The position numbers and the translations under genes were made by a program. Below, in pieces: positions 7,747 to 16,736 of a DNA stretch of 64,000 bases. The stretch spans positions 43,316 to 107,315 of the forward strand of contig NZ_LT635803.1 in the NCBI RefSeq assembly GCF_900128495.1, in the 5' to 3' direction. This DNA is from Bacteroides ilei (GTDB taxonomy: Bacteria; Bacteroidota; Bacteroidia; Bacteroidales; Bacteroidaceae). The notes beneath the pieces are model-generated. The model ran no database searches and had not been told where the DNA came from. It saw nothing but the letters and a program-made list of their open reading frames with translations. Every line of letters starts with the position of its first letter. Positions within the stretch are counted from its first letter, which is position 1.

Positions 7747-10664
7747 TGGCAGACATATTAGAAGAGTGGATTAATGATGCAAATGCGTACGAATTACTCA
7801 ATACTTACAGGATTGAGCAACAAGTTTTATACCCATTTGTAAATAAAAGTGAAGATTTCTATATCTCATTGTTGAACAGGATGTTCTTTACCATGAGGAA
7901 TAGGAAACAGACGTCGGAAGATAAGAAAGAACGTCTTTTGCGGATAGTAACAGGTTTATTGGTTTATTCTGAAGAAACAACAGCAAGCAATTTTAATGGT
8001 GTAAACCGAAATAACAATCTTCTTTATATTGCAGCGATTTACTATCTATGTGAGTATAATGCACTGTCGCAATTGTTTATGTGGAGAGCGAAGGGGTATG
8101 AATTTGAAAATGAATCTGCTCAATTGCTTTACAGCATAATGGCTGGGTCTGAGAAGTATGCAAATAAAGAGAATAAACTCTGTTTGCTATTGAAAAAATA
8201 TATGTTGACGGGGAATGAAGATGCACTAAATGCTATAGATGATAGGTTGCGAGAGAAGATAGAACAAAATGCTTATCTGAGTTTGGATGATTTCTTTGAT
8301 ACACATGTGGCTGCGTGGGTGATAGAACGGTTTCGTGAGAGTAACCTATGGAAGGTCTTAATTCCTCATGGTGGTAAAGAAATTTGGGGCGAATATATAG
8401 CTTATTCTGCCAAGCATCATATCTATGCATTGCTACCATCACAAGAAGATGCTATCTGCAATGGGCTTTTAGACTATACACGTTCGTTTAGCTTGAAGAT
8501 GCCAACTAGTGCAGGTAAGACTTTTCTTACTGAGTTATTGGTATTTCAAGAATTAAGGAATAATCCAAATGCAAAAATATTATACTTAGCTCCATTGCGG
8601 TCGTTAAGTCGTGAGTTGAAAGAACGCTATGGCAGGCTTTCACACGAATTTGGTTTTGATTTTCGTGCCGCTTATGGTGGTTGTACGGCATCTGCTGAAG
8701 AGGAAACTATTGAGAATGCTAAATTACTAATAGCTACGCCTGAGACTTTTACTACTTTGGAAGGAACAATAGATGACCTTACGGAAGGATATACCTTGGT
8801 GATATGTGATGAAGGACAGCTGTTAGAAGATAGGAACAGAGGGGTCAACTACGAGTTGTTGTTGACTCGTTTGAAGAGAAATGAGCATACTAGGTTCCTT
8901 TTTATCTCTGCAATTATACCTAATATATCGGATGTAAATCAATGGCTTGGCGGGGCAGTTGGCGAAGTGGGGGACAGTACATATAGACCGTGCAAAATAC
9001 GATTTGCACTGGCGATGAAGGAAAATGGTAATATCGCAGTGCAATATGCAAATGATGCAATAGACGGCTGGTCGGTAGAAGTTAATAACTTTTTAAATGA
9101 TAGGCAGGCAAAACAGGTTGGTGCTACCCAAAAATCATTAAGTTGTGCATTATCCCTAAAGGCAATGGAGGCAGGACCGGTAATGCTTTATTGCTCTATG
9201 AAGGATGGCGCACGTGGTTGTATAAAACATGCGGAGGAAGTTCTTAATATACTAAGTAATAAAGCTTTCAAGAAACCATCTTCTTTCGTTCAGAATGTGG
9301 ATTGGTTATCAAAAGTTATTGAATACTGTACATTTCAATTTGGTGATAATTACCGTCTTACTCAATGCGTGAAAGAAGGCTTTGCATACCATCATGGACA
9401 AATACCTCAGGACATTAGAGAATTAATAGAGATATCTATCGCAAAGAAATCTCTACAACTTATTATATGTACAAAGACACTTTCTGAGGGTATCAATATG
9501 CCCATTAAGACTGCTGTGCTTGCAAATATAACGAATCCTGCTGACGGAACCTTCAAGAATATTCTTGAATTGAGAGACTTAAGGAATATTGTAGGAAGGG
9601 TCGGCAGAGCTGGTAAGGAGCCATATGGTCTTGTACTTGTACCTATTAACGGCGATAATATAGTACCTGCCAAGAAGGTAATACAAGTGATTCATAATGA
9701 AATAAATGTGGAGCGAGCAAATGGGGCACTTTATTATATAGTACAGCAAATACGTAATAAGGGATTAGTAACCGATGAAGAAATCAATGCCTTTTTAGAG
9801 TCGGAGGGAGTAGCAGAACAAATAGATAAATTGATCAATCTCAATGAAGATGATACTGAGCTTATTGAGATTAATTTGGATAATATAATAGAAGATTCTC
9901 TTGCATATTATTTAGGGGATGAAGGGACAAAGAAAGAGGTTAAAAAGATTTTCACTATTCGTTATGAGCATCTACGAAATACTTTACCTAATGATGAGTA
10001 TGACAAGTATTTGCATGTCGGGATGCCCCTTGCTGACTATAATGTGTTGAAACGCTTATTTTCCGACAAGACGGCTGAAGATTTTGAAATACACAATCCT
10101 ATGGATGCAGGATGGATTCACCTGATAATAGAAACAATCTATGCTTTGGAATCAGTGAAACATGATTTAACTTATGTTTCGAAATCGAAGCCATTGTTCG
10201 GAATACATAAAGATTTAACATTAGCTGAGAGAATTCTTACGTGCTGGATATGTGGAAAACAATATGTGGAGATTGCTGTTGAGTGCGGATGCTCGATTGA
10301 ACAAGCAGCACTCTATGTTGACTTTATTCAAAGAATTATAGCTGTGAAGGCGCAAGCTGTCGTGTCGTACATCGAAGAGACCTATCAGATTGAATCTACT
10401 TTGATGCAACTTTGGCCAGATATGGTTAAACGAGGTGTTTCTGATAAAAAGGCTCTCTGGCTAATTGATTCTGGCTTGGGTGACCGTGTTGTGGTTAATA
10501 TGCTGGCATCTTACTTTGATGGTTATAACCTCTATGAGGATGATAAAGCCACGTTTTTACATGTTATTACTCATAATGCAGCTATAGACAAATATGTGAT
10601 GGAAAGTCCTATTCCAGTACTGCTAAAAGAACGGTGGAAGCAGTATATGAGTGCTAACAGCTAG
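7746..10664 (+). CDS. hamB: HamB-like superfamily 2 helicase of a Hachiman system
   Basis: A 972-residue helicase. About 240 N-terminal residues precede the motor. Motif I is PTSAGKTF (253-260), then Ia LAPLRSLSREL, motif II DEGQ (355-358), motif III SAI (388-390), a C-lobe segment TKTLSEGINMP, and motif VI GRVGRAG, followed by a long helical C-terminal region. This is the Ski2-like architecture of HamB, which senses DNA and controls HamA. The gene starts inside the hamA stop. It ends only 27 bases before the left end of an IS66 element, so anything once downstream has been displaced or lost. All helicase motifs appear intact, so the pair is probably functional. Confidence 0.8.
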   Translation: MADILEEWINDANAYELLNTYRIEQQVLYPFVNKSEDFYISLLNRMFFTMRNRKQTSEDKKERLLRIVTGLLVYSEETTASNFNGVNRNNNLLYIAAIYYLCEYNALSQLFMWRAKGYEFENESAQLLYSIMAGSEKYANKENKLCLLLKKYMLTGNEDALNAIDDRLREKIEQNAYLSLDDFFDTHVAAWVIERFRESNLWKVLIPHGGKEIWGEYIAYSAKHHIYALLPSQEDAICNGLLDYTRSFSLKMPTSAGKTFLTELLVFQELRNNPNAKILYLAPLRSLSRELKERYGRLSHEFGFDFRAAYGGCTASAEEETIENAKLLIATPETFTTLEGTIDDLTEGYTLVICDEGQLLEDRNRGVNYELLLTRLKRNEHTRFLFISAIIPNISDVNQWLGGAVGEVGDSTYRPCKIRFALAMKENGNIAVQYANDAIDGWSVEVNNFLNDRQAKQVGATQKSLSCALSLKAMEAGPVMLYCSMKDGARGCIKHAEEVLNILSNKAFKKPSSFVQNVDWLSKVIEYCTFQFGDNYRLTQCVKEGFAYHHGQIPQDIRELIEISIAKKSLQLIICTKTLSEGINMPIKTAVLANITNPADGTFKNILELRDLRNIVGRVGRAGKEPYGLVLVPINGDNIVPAKKVIQVIHNEINVERANGALYYIVQQIRNKGLVTDEEINAFLESEGVAEQIDKLINLNEDDTELIEINLDNIIEDSLAYYLGDEGTKKEVKKIFTIRYEHLRNTLPNDEYDKYLHVGMPLADYNVLKRLFSDKTAEDFEIHNPMDAGWIHLIIETIYALESVKHDLTYVSKSKPLFGIHKDLTLAERILTCWICGKQYVEIAVECGCSIEQAALYVDFIQRIIAVKAQAVVSYIEETYQIESTLMQLWPDMVKRGVSDKKALWLIDSGLGDRVVVNMLASYFDGYNLYEDDKATFLHVITHNAAIDKYVMESPIPVLLKERWKQYMSANS

Positions 10665-10691
10665 ATGTAAAATTACTATGGCAGCTTTAGC

Positions 10692-10707
10692 GTAAGCATC
10701 CGATAAA
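10692..10707 (+). repeat. left terminal inverted repeat of the IS66 element
   Basis: GTAAGCATCCGATAAA closely matches GTAAGCATTCGGTAAA at 63786-63801, which also lies just upstream of an IS66-type first gene. The repeated occurrence supports both as element ends. IS66 elements usually begin with GTAA. Confidence 0.6.
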
Positions 10708-10759
10708 ATACACATTGTAAGGCCATCCACTCTTCCGTTACTTTGCCAATAAAAAAGCC

Positions 10760-11113
10760 ATGAAACGAATAATGAGTAAAGAAGAGTTCCTGTCTGTTTA
10801 TGAAAGACAACAGGCCAGTGGCCTGACCATAAAAGATTTCTGTGAGAATGAGGCCTATTCATCCTCCTGTTTCCATTATTGGAAGAAGAAATTCGGCCTG
10901 GGCCGTACTTACACCAACCATCCGGACAAGCTTCCCGATGATACGTTCATTCCATTGGATCTGTGTCGCAGGGGCAATCTCCCGTCAGGGTCGGGTGGCG
11001 ACGTAACAATAGAGCTTCCTTCCGGAATCAGGATCCACCTTGACAGCCATGGAAACCCTGAACTGACATTTGGATTGATACACAAATTATGCGGCCATGT
11101 TCTGTCTGAATGA
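10760..11113 (+). CDS. tnpA: IS66 accessory protein TnpA
   Basis: A 117-residue protein with an N-terminal helix-turn-helix-like region (MSKEEFLSVYERQQASGLT, then FCENEAYSSSCFHYWKKKFG) and a C-terminal part typical of IS66 first-gene products (ELPSGIRIHL). It is thought to assist transposition by DNA binding. It lies 68 bases inside the left end and overlaps tnpB by 17 bases. It appears intact. Confidence 0.8.
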   Translation: MKRIMSKEEFLSVYERQQASGLTIKDFCENEAYSSSCFHYWKKKFGLGRTYTNHPDKLPDDTFIPLDLCRRGNLPSGSGGDVTIELPSGIRIHLDSHGNPELTFGLIHKLCGHVLSE

Positions 11114-11465
11114 TACCATGCGCTATTTCCTGTGTCCCGGAAAGACGGACATGCGCAAGGGAATCAATTCTCTGTGCGGAGTGGTTCACGACCGGATGGG
11201 ACATGACGTCCGTCTGGGCGATGTCTTCATCTTCATAAACAGAAGCAGGACCACCATGAAGCTCCTCCATGCTGAAGACGGCGGCATGGTATTGTATGTG
11301 AAACGTCTGGAAGAGGGCACATTCCGGCTGCCGGCCTATGACAGCCGGAGCAGGTCTTATCCGATGGAGTGGCGCGACCTGGTCATGATGGTGGAAGGAA
11401 TCAGTGACAATCCGAACGAGAGGCTGAAAAGGTTGAAAGCCAGTAGAAAGGATGGCTTCTATTGA
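11097..11465 (+). CDS. tnpB: IS66 accessory protein TnpB (Orf34 family)
   Basis: A 122-residue IS66 TnpB. Diagnostic motifs are KTDMRKGINSL near the N terminus, GDVFIFINRSRTTMKLLHAE in the middle, and the YVKRLEEGTFRLP strand. TnpB is required together with TnpA and TnpC for transposition of IS66 elements, though its biochemical role is not settled. Its start lies inside tnpA. Appears intact. Confidence 0.9.
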   Translation: MFCLNDTMRYFLCPGKTDMRKGINSLCGVVHDRMGHDVRLGDVFIFINRSRTTMKLLHAEDGGMVLYVKRLEEGTFRLPAYDSRSRSYPMEWRDLVMMVEGISDNPNERLKRLKASRKDGFY

Positions 11466-11540
11466 AAGTTTTTTCATGTATCCGGTTGCGTATCTGCCGA
11501 AAAATCAGTATCTTTACATTATATAAAGAGATAGAAACGG

Positions 11541-13128
11541 ATGATTCAGCAGGATACAATGGAACAGATAATCAGGAGTCAGCAGGAGCAGATAGCCGGT
11601 CTCCTGGAGGCCAACCGTTCCCTTGTCGAATCCAACGGAAAACTGCTGGAACAGACGGATGCGCTGCAACGGAAGATACAGGAACTGCTCTCACAGATAG
11701 CATGGCTGAACCGTCAGCTTTTCGGGCGGAGGAGTGAGAAGCTGGCAGCCCTGGATCCCAACCAGCTCTCCCTGTTTGATCCCATTCCTGCAACCGGACA
11801 GAGTGAAGACATCCGGGAAGAGGACAGCAGCGCAGCGGCTCCTTCAAAAGCAAAGCCTGATGGAAAGAAGAAGGAATCCCGGCGTAACCGCGAACTCCTG
11901 GAGGGACTGCCGGTAGTTGAAGTGGTAATTGAACCCGACCGGGTGGATTTGGACCGTTACAGACGGATCGGCGAGGAACGTACCCGTACGCTGGAATTTG
12001 AACCGGGCAGGCTGTATGTAAAGGAGACTGTCCGTCCCAAATATGGACTGAAAGACAACCTGAGTCTTCCCAAGGAAGGTGAAAGCGGCGTAATCATTGC
12101 TCCGCTTCCACCTTCTCCTGTTTACAAATGTCTGGCCGGTTCCACCATGCTGGCCGAAATGCTCCTGCAGAAATACGAATATCACGTTCCATTCTACAGG
12201 CAGGTCAAGGAGTTCCGCCATCTGGGGGTCCGTCTTTCCGAAAGCACACTGAGCGGCTGGTTCAAGCCCGTGTGTGAACTGCTGAGACCACTTTATGACG
12301 AGCTGGTCCGGCTGGTTGTCGGCTGCGGATATGTTCAGGCGGACGAGACCACTGTAAGGGTAATCAGCAAGGGAAAGGGGAAGGCCGACAAGGAGTATCT
12401 GTGGATGGTCAGGGCGGTCATGGAAAAGCTGGTCATCTTCCATTACGATGACGGCTCCCGTTCGGGCCAGACGATAAGGAAACTGCTGAAGGACTTCAAG
12501 GGATATCTGCAGAGTGACGGTTACAGTGCCTACAATGTATTTGAAGGTACTGAAGGAGTGTGCCTCATAGCCTGCCTGGCCCATATCAGACGTCATTTTG
12601 AGATGGCTCTGGAGGAAAACAGAAGTCTGGCGGAGCATGCCTTGAAAATAATACAGGAGATTTATCGGACAGAGCACTTTGCCGACTCCCGGGAATATAC
12701 GCCGGAAGAACGGCGTGAACTGCGGAACCGTCAGTCCGCCCCCCCTGCTGGATTCCTTTGAAAAGTGGATGGAAAGCACATATATCAAGGTCCCACCCAA
12801 AAGCCGGATGGGACAGGCTATCTCCTATGCGTATCCGTTATGGTCCAGAATGAAGGCCTGTCTTAAAGACGGCAATATAAAGATAGACAATAATCTGGCC
12901 GAAAATGCGATACGTCCTCTGACGCTCTCAAGAAAGAACTTCCTCTTCTGCGGGAATCATGAAGCCGCGGAAAATACAGCGGTCATCTGTTCACTGCTTG
13001 CCACCTGCAAGGCACAGGAAGTCAATCCAAGAGAATGGCTGAATGATGTCATTGCCAGGCTTCCATATTATCAGGAAAAAGACTCCGGCAAAGATATCCG
13101 GGAACTGCTTCCGGATGTCTGGAATATA
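11541..13128 (+). pseudogene. tnpC: IS66 transposase TnpC, frameshifted in a C7 run
   Basis: The first frame (11541-12761) encodes the zinc-finger/leucine-rich N terminus and much of the DDE domain, for example QADETTVRV and YLQSDGYSAYN followed by CLAHIRRHFE. It ends prematurely at TGA (12759-12761). Removing one C from the CCCCCCC run at 12739-12745 restores the IS66 sequence SAPLLDSFEKWM and continues through NIKIDNNLAENAIRPL (the catalytic Glu region) to ELLPDVWNI at about 13128. A single-base expansion has therefore split the transposase. Ribosomal slippage on the C run could in principle make some full-length protein. Confidence 0.85.
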
Positions 13129-14382
13129 TGTACTTGTGTCACCGATTATGGTATTGACGCATTATATTATAAGCTAGAGGAGTATATAAAAGAATATATT
13201 GAACATCCAAACCATGATCATAGTATCGCTGCTTCCAAAGCATTAAGTATTATATCGGAAGGCGACTATGGCTGGGATATAGACAAATATAAGGAGTTGT
13301 TTAATTCAATTCAAGATGATAGTATTACAAGTATAAAAATGCAGTGTAATGCCATAATGATTAAAAAGTTTCAAGATCCTGATGCAATAAAGTGGAGAAT
13401 TGAGTATTTAAAAAACAATATAGTAAAAACTTCCCATAATCATACTGGACATGTGCGTGCAGTTTCACATGAAGAATCTGAGATACTTAGCACAAATCCA
13501 CATATGTTTAGATGTTTCATGGAAATAAAAGATAGAGAAATGTTGGCCACACAAATGCTGGACTTATTCGATTTCGGGCTAACATTATGTACAAATCCAG
13601 AAACACAGGAATACGCACGTTATCTTCTTACTCAGATATACTTTTTCTTCGTAAATATGCGGAATAGAGATTATATCTCAATATTAAGAGAAAAGGTAGA
13701 GGCCTTTAATGCGACAAATGTAAGTTATCTGGCCACTAATATCATGAATAATGCAGAAATGCTGTTCCTAAAAAACGAAAAGTCAAACATCGGTAAGGCT
13801 ATTAAACTATATAACAAATGTATTGAAGGTTCACATTTAAGTATTCGGAATGATGGTGATTTAAGACGTTATTTTACCCAAATCTATTGCGAAGTCCAAA
13901 AGGAAATACAAGACCAAGGTATATATGCATTGGTTCGCCAAGATGCTTTAAATGAGGATTTTATTCAAAGAGAGTTGAAAAACACAATTATCAACAAATG
14001 TTGTCAAATGGGGCTAGAAACTATTCGAGTAGACAGAGAAGTTACTCTTCAAGATAATAAACGTACAGATCTTCTCATTCGATATGGTTTATGCAAACCG
14101 ATTATGGTAGAACTTAAATTACTTCATAATAAAGAAATTCAAAATAAAAGAGAACGATTGGAATATAAGAAAAAGTTTATCCAATATAAAAAGGCAACAG
14201 ATGCTTGCCTATCTGTATTTTGGGTATTTGATGTTCATAGAAAAGGTAGTAAGTATTCTAATTTCAAAGTTTTGGAAGCAGAGTATAAAGATTTATCCCA
14301 TACTATAGTCTTGCTGACAGACTGTAAATGTAGTAGTGGTACTGAAACAGGTATGCAAAAAGTTCATAATAAAAAGAAATAA
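13129..14382 (+). pseudogene. 5'-truncated helical-repeat protein with PD-(D/E)xK-like C terminus
   Basis: The frame continues without a stop from the IS66 transposase tail into about 417 residues of quite different, AT-rich sequence. It is helical, with HEAT-like stretches, up to about codon 300. The C terminus then shows a restriction-nuclease-like pattern: RVDREVTLQ, RTDLLIRYG, then IMVELKLLHNKE with the E-x-K signature, and a later KKKFIQYKKA helix. No start codon or ribosome-binding site of its own is evident at the junction; the first internal ATG is in SIKMQCNAIM. I infer the 3' part of a former defence or nuclease gene whose beginning was lost when the IS66 right end was deleted. The family is not recognised. 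Confidence 0.6.
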
Positions 14383-14418
14383 ATTGGCAACAAGCATAGC
14401 CCATTCAAGAAAATTAAG

Positions 14419-14435
14419 GAGAGGAAAATCCTCTC
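14419..14435. repeat. short perfect hairpin after the truncated nuclease gene
   Basis: GAGAGGA and TCCTCTC form a 7-bp stem with a 3-base loop 37 bases after the stop at 14382. No T-run follows, so termination is uncertain. The remaining bases between 14383 and 14636 contain only this hairpin and the mnmE terminator. Confidence 0.4.
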
Positions 14436-14565
14436 ATTAATAAGGAATCGACATTACACTTCCGTTTCTTCAACGGAACCCCATAATTATATTGTCCGAA
14501 AAATCCTCTGTGGATAAGATACTGCCAACGCCAGAATTGTATTCTTAGATACGATACTTGAGCAA

Positions 14566-14591
14566 CAAAAAAGGCGCCCGTAAAGAGCGCC
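14566..14591 (-). terminator. Rho-independent terminator of mnmE
   Basis: On the minus strand GGCGC and GCGCC (14591-14573) form a 5-bp GC stem with a 9-base loop, followed by a seven-T run (14572-14566), 46 bases past the mnmE stop. Confidence 0.65.
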
Positions 14592-14636
14592 ATATTAATC
14601 GATTATAATCAATTTAGCTATTTGATAATCAGATAT

Positions 14637-16088
14637 TTACTTGCCGATGCAAAAATGCTTGAATATATTCCCCAGCACCTCATCGGTCGTAATTTCCCCG
14701 CCCACAATCTCTGCCAAGTGGAAGAGACATTCACGGAGGTCTTGTGAAACCAAGTCACCGGAGAGATGCATGGCCAGTCCGTCCTGTACGCGGTGGATAG
14801 CCTCCAACGCATGACTCAAAGCCTCGTAGTGGCGGATGTTGCTCACCACCACATCGTTCTGTGAGAGGTCGGGCAGGGCGGCGAAGTCCACCAACTGCTT
14901 CTGAAGCTGGGAAAGTCCCTCTTTCTGTTTGGCCGAAAGGGAGAGTACACACACATCTTCCGGCAAGTCGGGGAGAGCCGCTTTCAGGCGAGCAAGCTGT
15001 GCATCCGCCGAAGAAGCAGTATTATCTGTAGAAGGTTCTGCCGATGAAAGCAAATCTGCCTTGTTGAGCACAATCACCAGGTGCTTGCCTTTGCAGCGGG
15101 GCAGAATCTTTCCGGCCAGTTCACGGTATTGCGCCTCGGCACAAGTGGCGTCGATGACCCAAAGCACGATGTCGGCCTGGTCCAGTTTCTGGAAACTCCT
15201 TTCGATACCCAGGCTTTCAATGGTGTCGGTCGTTTCACGGATTCCTGCGGTATCAATAAAGCGGAAGGTGATGCCGCCCAGGTTCATGGTATCCTCGATG
15301 ACGTCGCGCGTAGTACCGTGGATGTCGCTTACGATGGCGCGTTCTTCGTTCAGAAGGGCATTCAGCAGGGTAGATTTCCCGGCATTGGTTTCGCCTACGA
15401 TGGCCACGGGAACTCCGTTCTTGAGGGCATTTCCTACGCTGAACGTATCCACAAGGTGATGGATGACGTGCTCAATCTGCCGGGCGATGTCTTCCAGTTC
15501 CGAACGGTCGGCAAACTCCAGTTCCTCGTGGTCGCTGAAATCGAGCTCCAGTTCCATGAGGGAGGTGAGGTGGAGCAGCTTGTCGCGCAGGGTGGCCAGT
15601 TCCCGACTGAAACCGCCGCGCATCTGGTTCATGGCCATCCGATGGGTAGCGGCGGAGGTAGAGGCGATGAGGTCGGCCACAGCTTCGGCCTGGCTCAAAT
15701 CCATCTTGCCGTTCAGGAAGGCACGTTGGGTATATTCACCCGGTCCGGCGGCACGGCATCCTTGCCGGATAAGGAGCTGCATCACTTGCTGGAGAATGTA
15801 GCTCGAACCGTGGCAGGAGATTTCCGTAGAGTCTTCTCCCGTATAGGAATGAGGGCCTCGGAAAAGGCTGACCAGCACTTCGTCGATAATCTCTCCATCG
15901 GGTGTAAGAATGTGGCCGAAAGTGAGGGTATAGGGTTCTCGCTCGGCCAGCGGTTTGCCGGAAACGGGCTTGAAGATGCGGTCGGTGAGGGTGATGGCTT
16001 CCGGACCCGACACGCGGATGGTGCCGATGGCTCCACCTTGGGCGGTAGCGATGGCACAGATGGTATCTTGGGTTTGTAGTATGTTCAC
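14637..16088 (-). CDS. mnmE: tRNA uridine-5-carboxymethylaminomethyl modification GTPase MnmE
   Basis: A 483-residue protein that with MnmG modifies wobble U34 of certain tRNAs. It shows the tetrahydrofolate-binding N-terminal domain (DTICAIATAQGGAIGTIRVSG), a helical middle, an inserted G domain with GETNAGKSTL (P loop), GTTRD, DTAG and NKAD, and the C-terminal FCIGK carrying the conserved cysteine. Length is normal for the family. It is preceded by a -7 box and followed by a terminator, so it is probably a single-gene unit. It marks the left border of conserved core DNA after the accessory region. Confidence 0.97.
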   Translation of the reverse strand: MNILQTQDTICAIATAQGGAIGTIRVSGPEAITLTDRIFKPVSGKPLAEREPYTLTFGHILTPDGEIIDEVLVSLFRGPHSYTGEDSTEISCHGSSYILQQVMQLLIRQGCRAAGPGEYTQRAFLNGKMDLSQAEAVADLIASTSAATHRMAMNQMRGGFSRELATLRDKLLHLTSLMELELDFSDHEELEFADRSELEDIARQIEHVIHHLVDTFSVGNALKNGVPVAIVGETNAGKSTLLNALLNEERAIVSDIHGTTRDVIEDTMNLGGITFRFIDTAGIRETTDTIESLGIERSFQKLDQADIVLWVIDATCAEAQYRELAGKILPRCKGKHLVIVLNKADLLSSAEPSTDNTASSADAQLARLKAALPDLPEDVCVLSLSAKQKEGLSQLQKQLVDFAALPDLSQNDVVVSNIRHYEALSHALEAIHRVQDGLAMHLSGDLVSQDLRECLFHLAEIVGGEITTDEVLGNIFKHFCIGK

Positions 16089-16126
16089 GTGCGTATTGCT
16101 TTTAGGTGTTGCTTAAAAAATCCTTG

Positions 16127-16134
16127 CAAAGATA
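16127..16134 (-). promoter_or_regulatory. -7 promoter box of mnmE
   Basis: TATCTTTG (minus strand) lies 38 bases before the mnmE ATG at 16088. The -33 element is not obvious. Confidence 0.45.
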
Positions 16135-16172
16135 CGGTTTTCGGGTTACATCCGGAAGGGGAGTCGACAGAT

Positions 16173-16664
16173 TTATACGTGTAGGTAGAGGGTCTGTACC
16201 AGCATATCGACTACTTTTTCGAGGAATTCGCGGTCGGTGTCGTCGAATGTGGCCAACTGGTCGCTGTCGATGTCGAGCACGCCCCGGACCTCACCGTCGG
16301 CAATCATCGGCACCACGATTTCGGAGCGGGAGAGAGAACTGCAGGCTATGTGACCGGGGAACTGGTCTACGTCGGGCACGACCTGGGTACGTGCTTCGGC
16401 CCAGGCGGTACCGCATACGCCGCGTCCTTTCTTGATGCGGTAGCAGGCCACGCTGCCTTGGAACGGGCCGAGGTGGAGCTCGCCTTCTTGAACGAGGTAG
16501 AAGCCTATCCAGAAGAATCCGAATGCTTCTTTCAGGGCGGCACTGGTGTTGGCCAATACACTGATTTCGTTTTTCTCACCTTCTATCAGTGGGGCGAACT
16601 GTTCAAGGAATTGTGCGTAACGCTGACGCTTGTCGGTAAGGTTGGATTTGAAACTTGCTTCCAT
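16173..16664 (-). CDS. msrC: GAF-domain free methionine-(R)-sulfoxide reductase
   Basis: A 163-residue single GAF domain of the fRMsr (MsrC/YebR) type, which reduces free methionine-R-sulfoxide in the cytoplasm. The diagnostic blocks are GRGVCGTAW, FPGHIACSSLSRSEIVVPM and GVLDIDSDQLATFDD, giving the two family cysteines (in VCG and IAC). It lies downstream of the nucleoside phosphorylase on the same strand, separated by a terminator-like hairpin, so the two may be partly uncoupled. Confidence 0.9.
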   Translation of the reverse strand: MEASFKSNLTDKRQRYAQFLEQFAPLIEGEKNEISVLANTSAALKEAFGFFWIGFYLVQEGELHLGPFQGSVACYRIKKGRGVCGTAWAEARTQVVPDVDQFPGHIACSSLSRSEIVVPMIADGEVRGVLDIDSDQLATFDDTDREFLEKVVDMLVQTLYLHV

Positions 16665-16683
16665 GTGTATGAATTTTCAGACA

Positions 16684-16718
16684 GAAAAACAGGCTCTCTT
16701 CCGGAGAAGGGAACCTGT
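16684..16718 (-). terminator. terminator-like hairpin between nucleoside phosphorylase and fRMsr genes
   Basis: On the minus strand an ACAGGTTC/GAGCCTGT stem with an inner CTTC-GGAAG arm is followed by TTTTTCT, 19 bases past the phosphorylase stop. Confidence 0.55.
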
Positions 16719-16736
16719 TGGTTGATAATAAGTTCA

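Larger units (their letters stand above)
10692..13128 (+). mobile_element. IS66-family insertion sequence, right end missing
   Basis: The element begins with a terminal-repeat-like GTAAGCATCCGATAAA at 10692 and carries the canonical tnpA-tnpB-tnpC set. GC content is clearly higher than in the flanking AT-rich genes. No complementary right terminal repeat (TTTAyCGrATGCTTAC) is present after tnpC; the sequence instead changes near 13128 into an AT-rich gene. The preceding 8 bases are GCTTTAGC, and no copy of these is seen at the right junction. I infer that a deletion removed the right end. The tnpC frameshift further suggests the element cannot transpose by itself. Confidence 0.75.

Noticed and set aside
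12679..14382. A single 567-residue gene starting at 12679
   Set aside because: Its first ~22 codons are out of frame within tnpC and its next ~125 are the transposase tail; the rest is unrelated AT-rich sequence. It is treated as two broken features.
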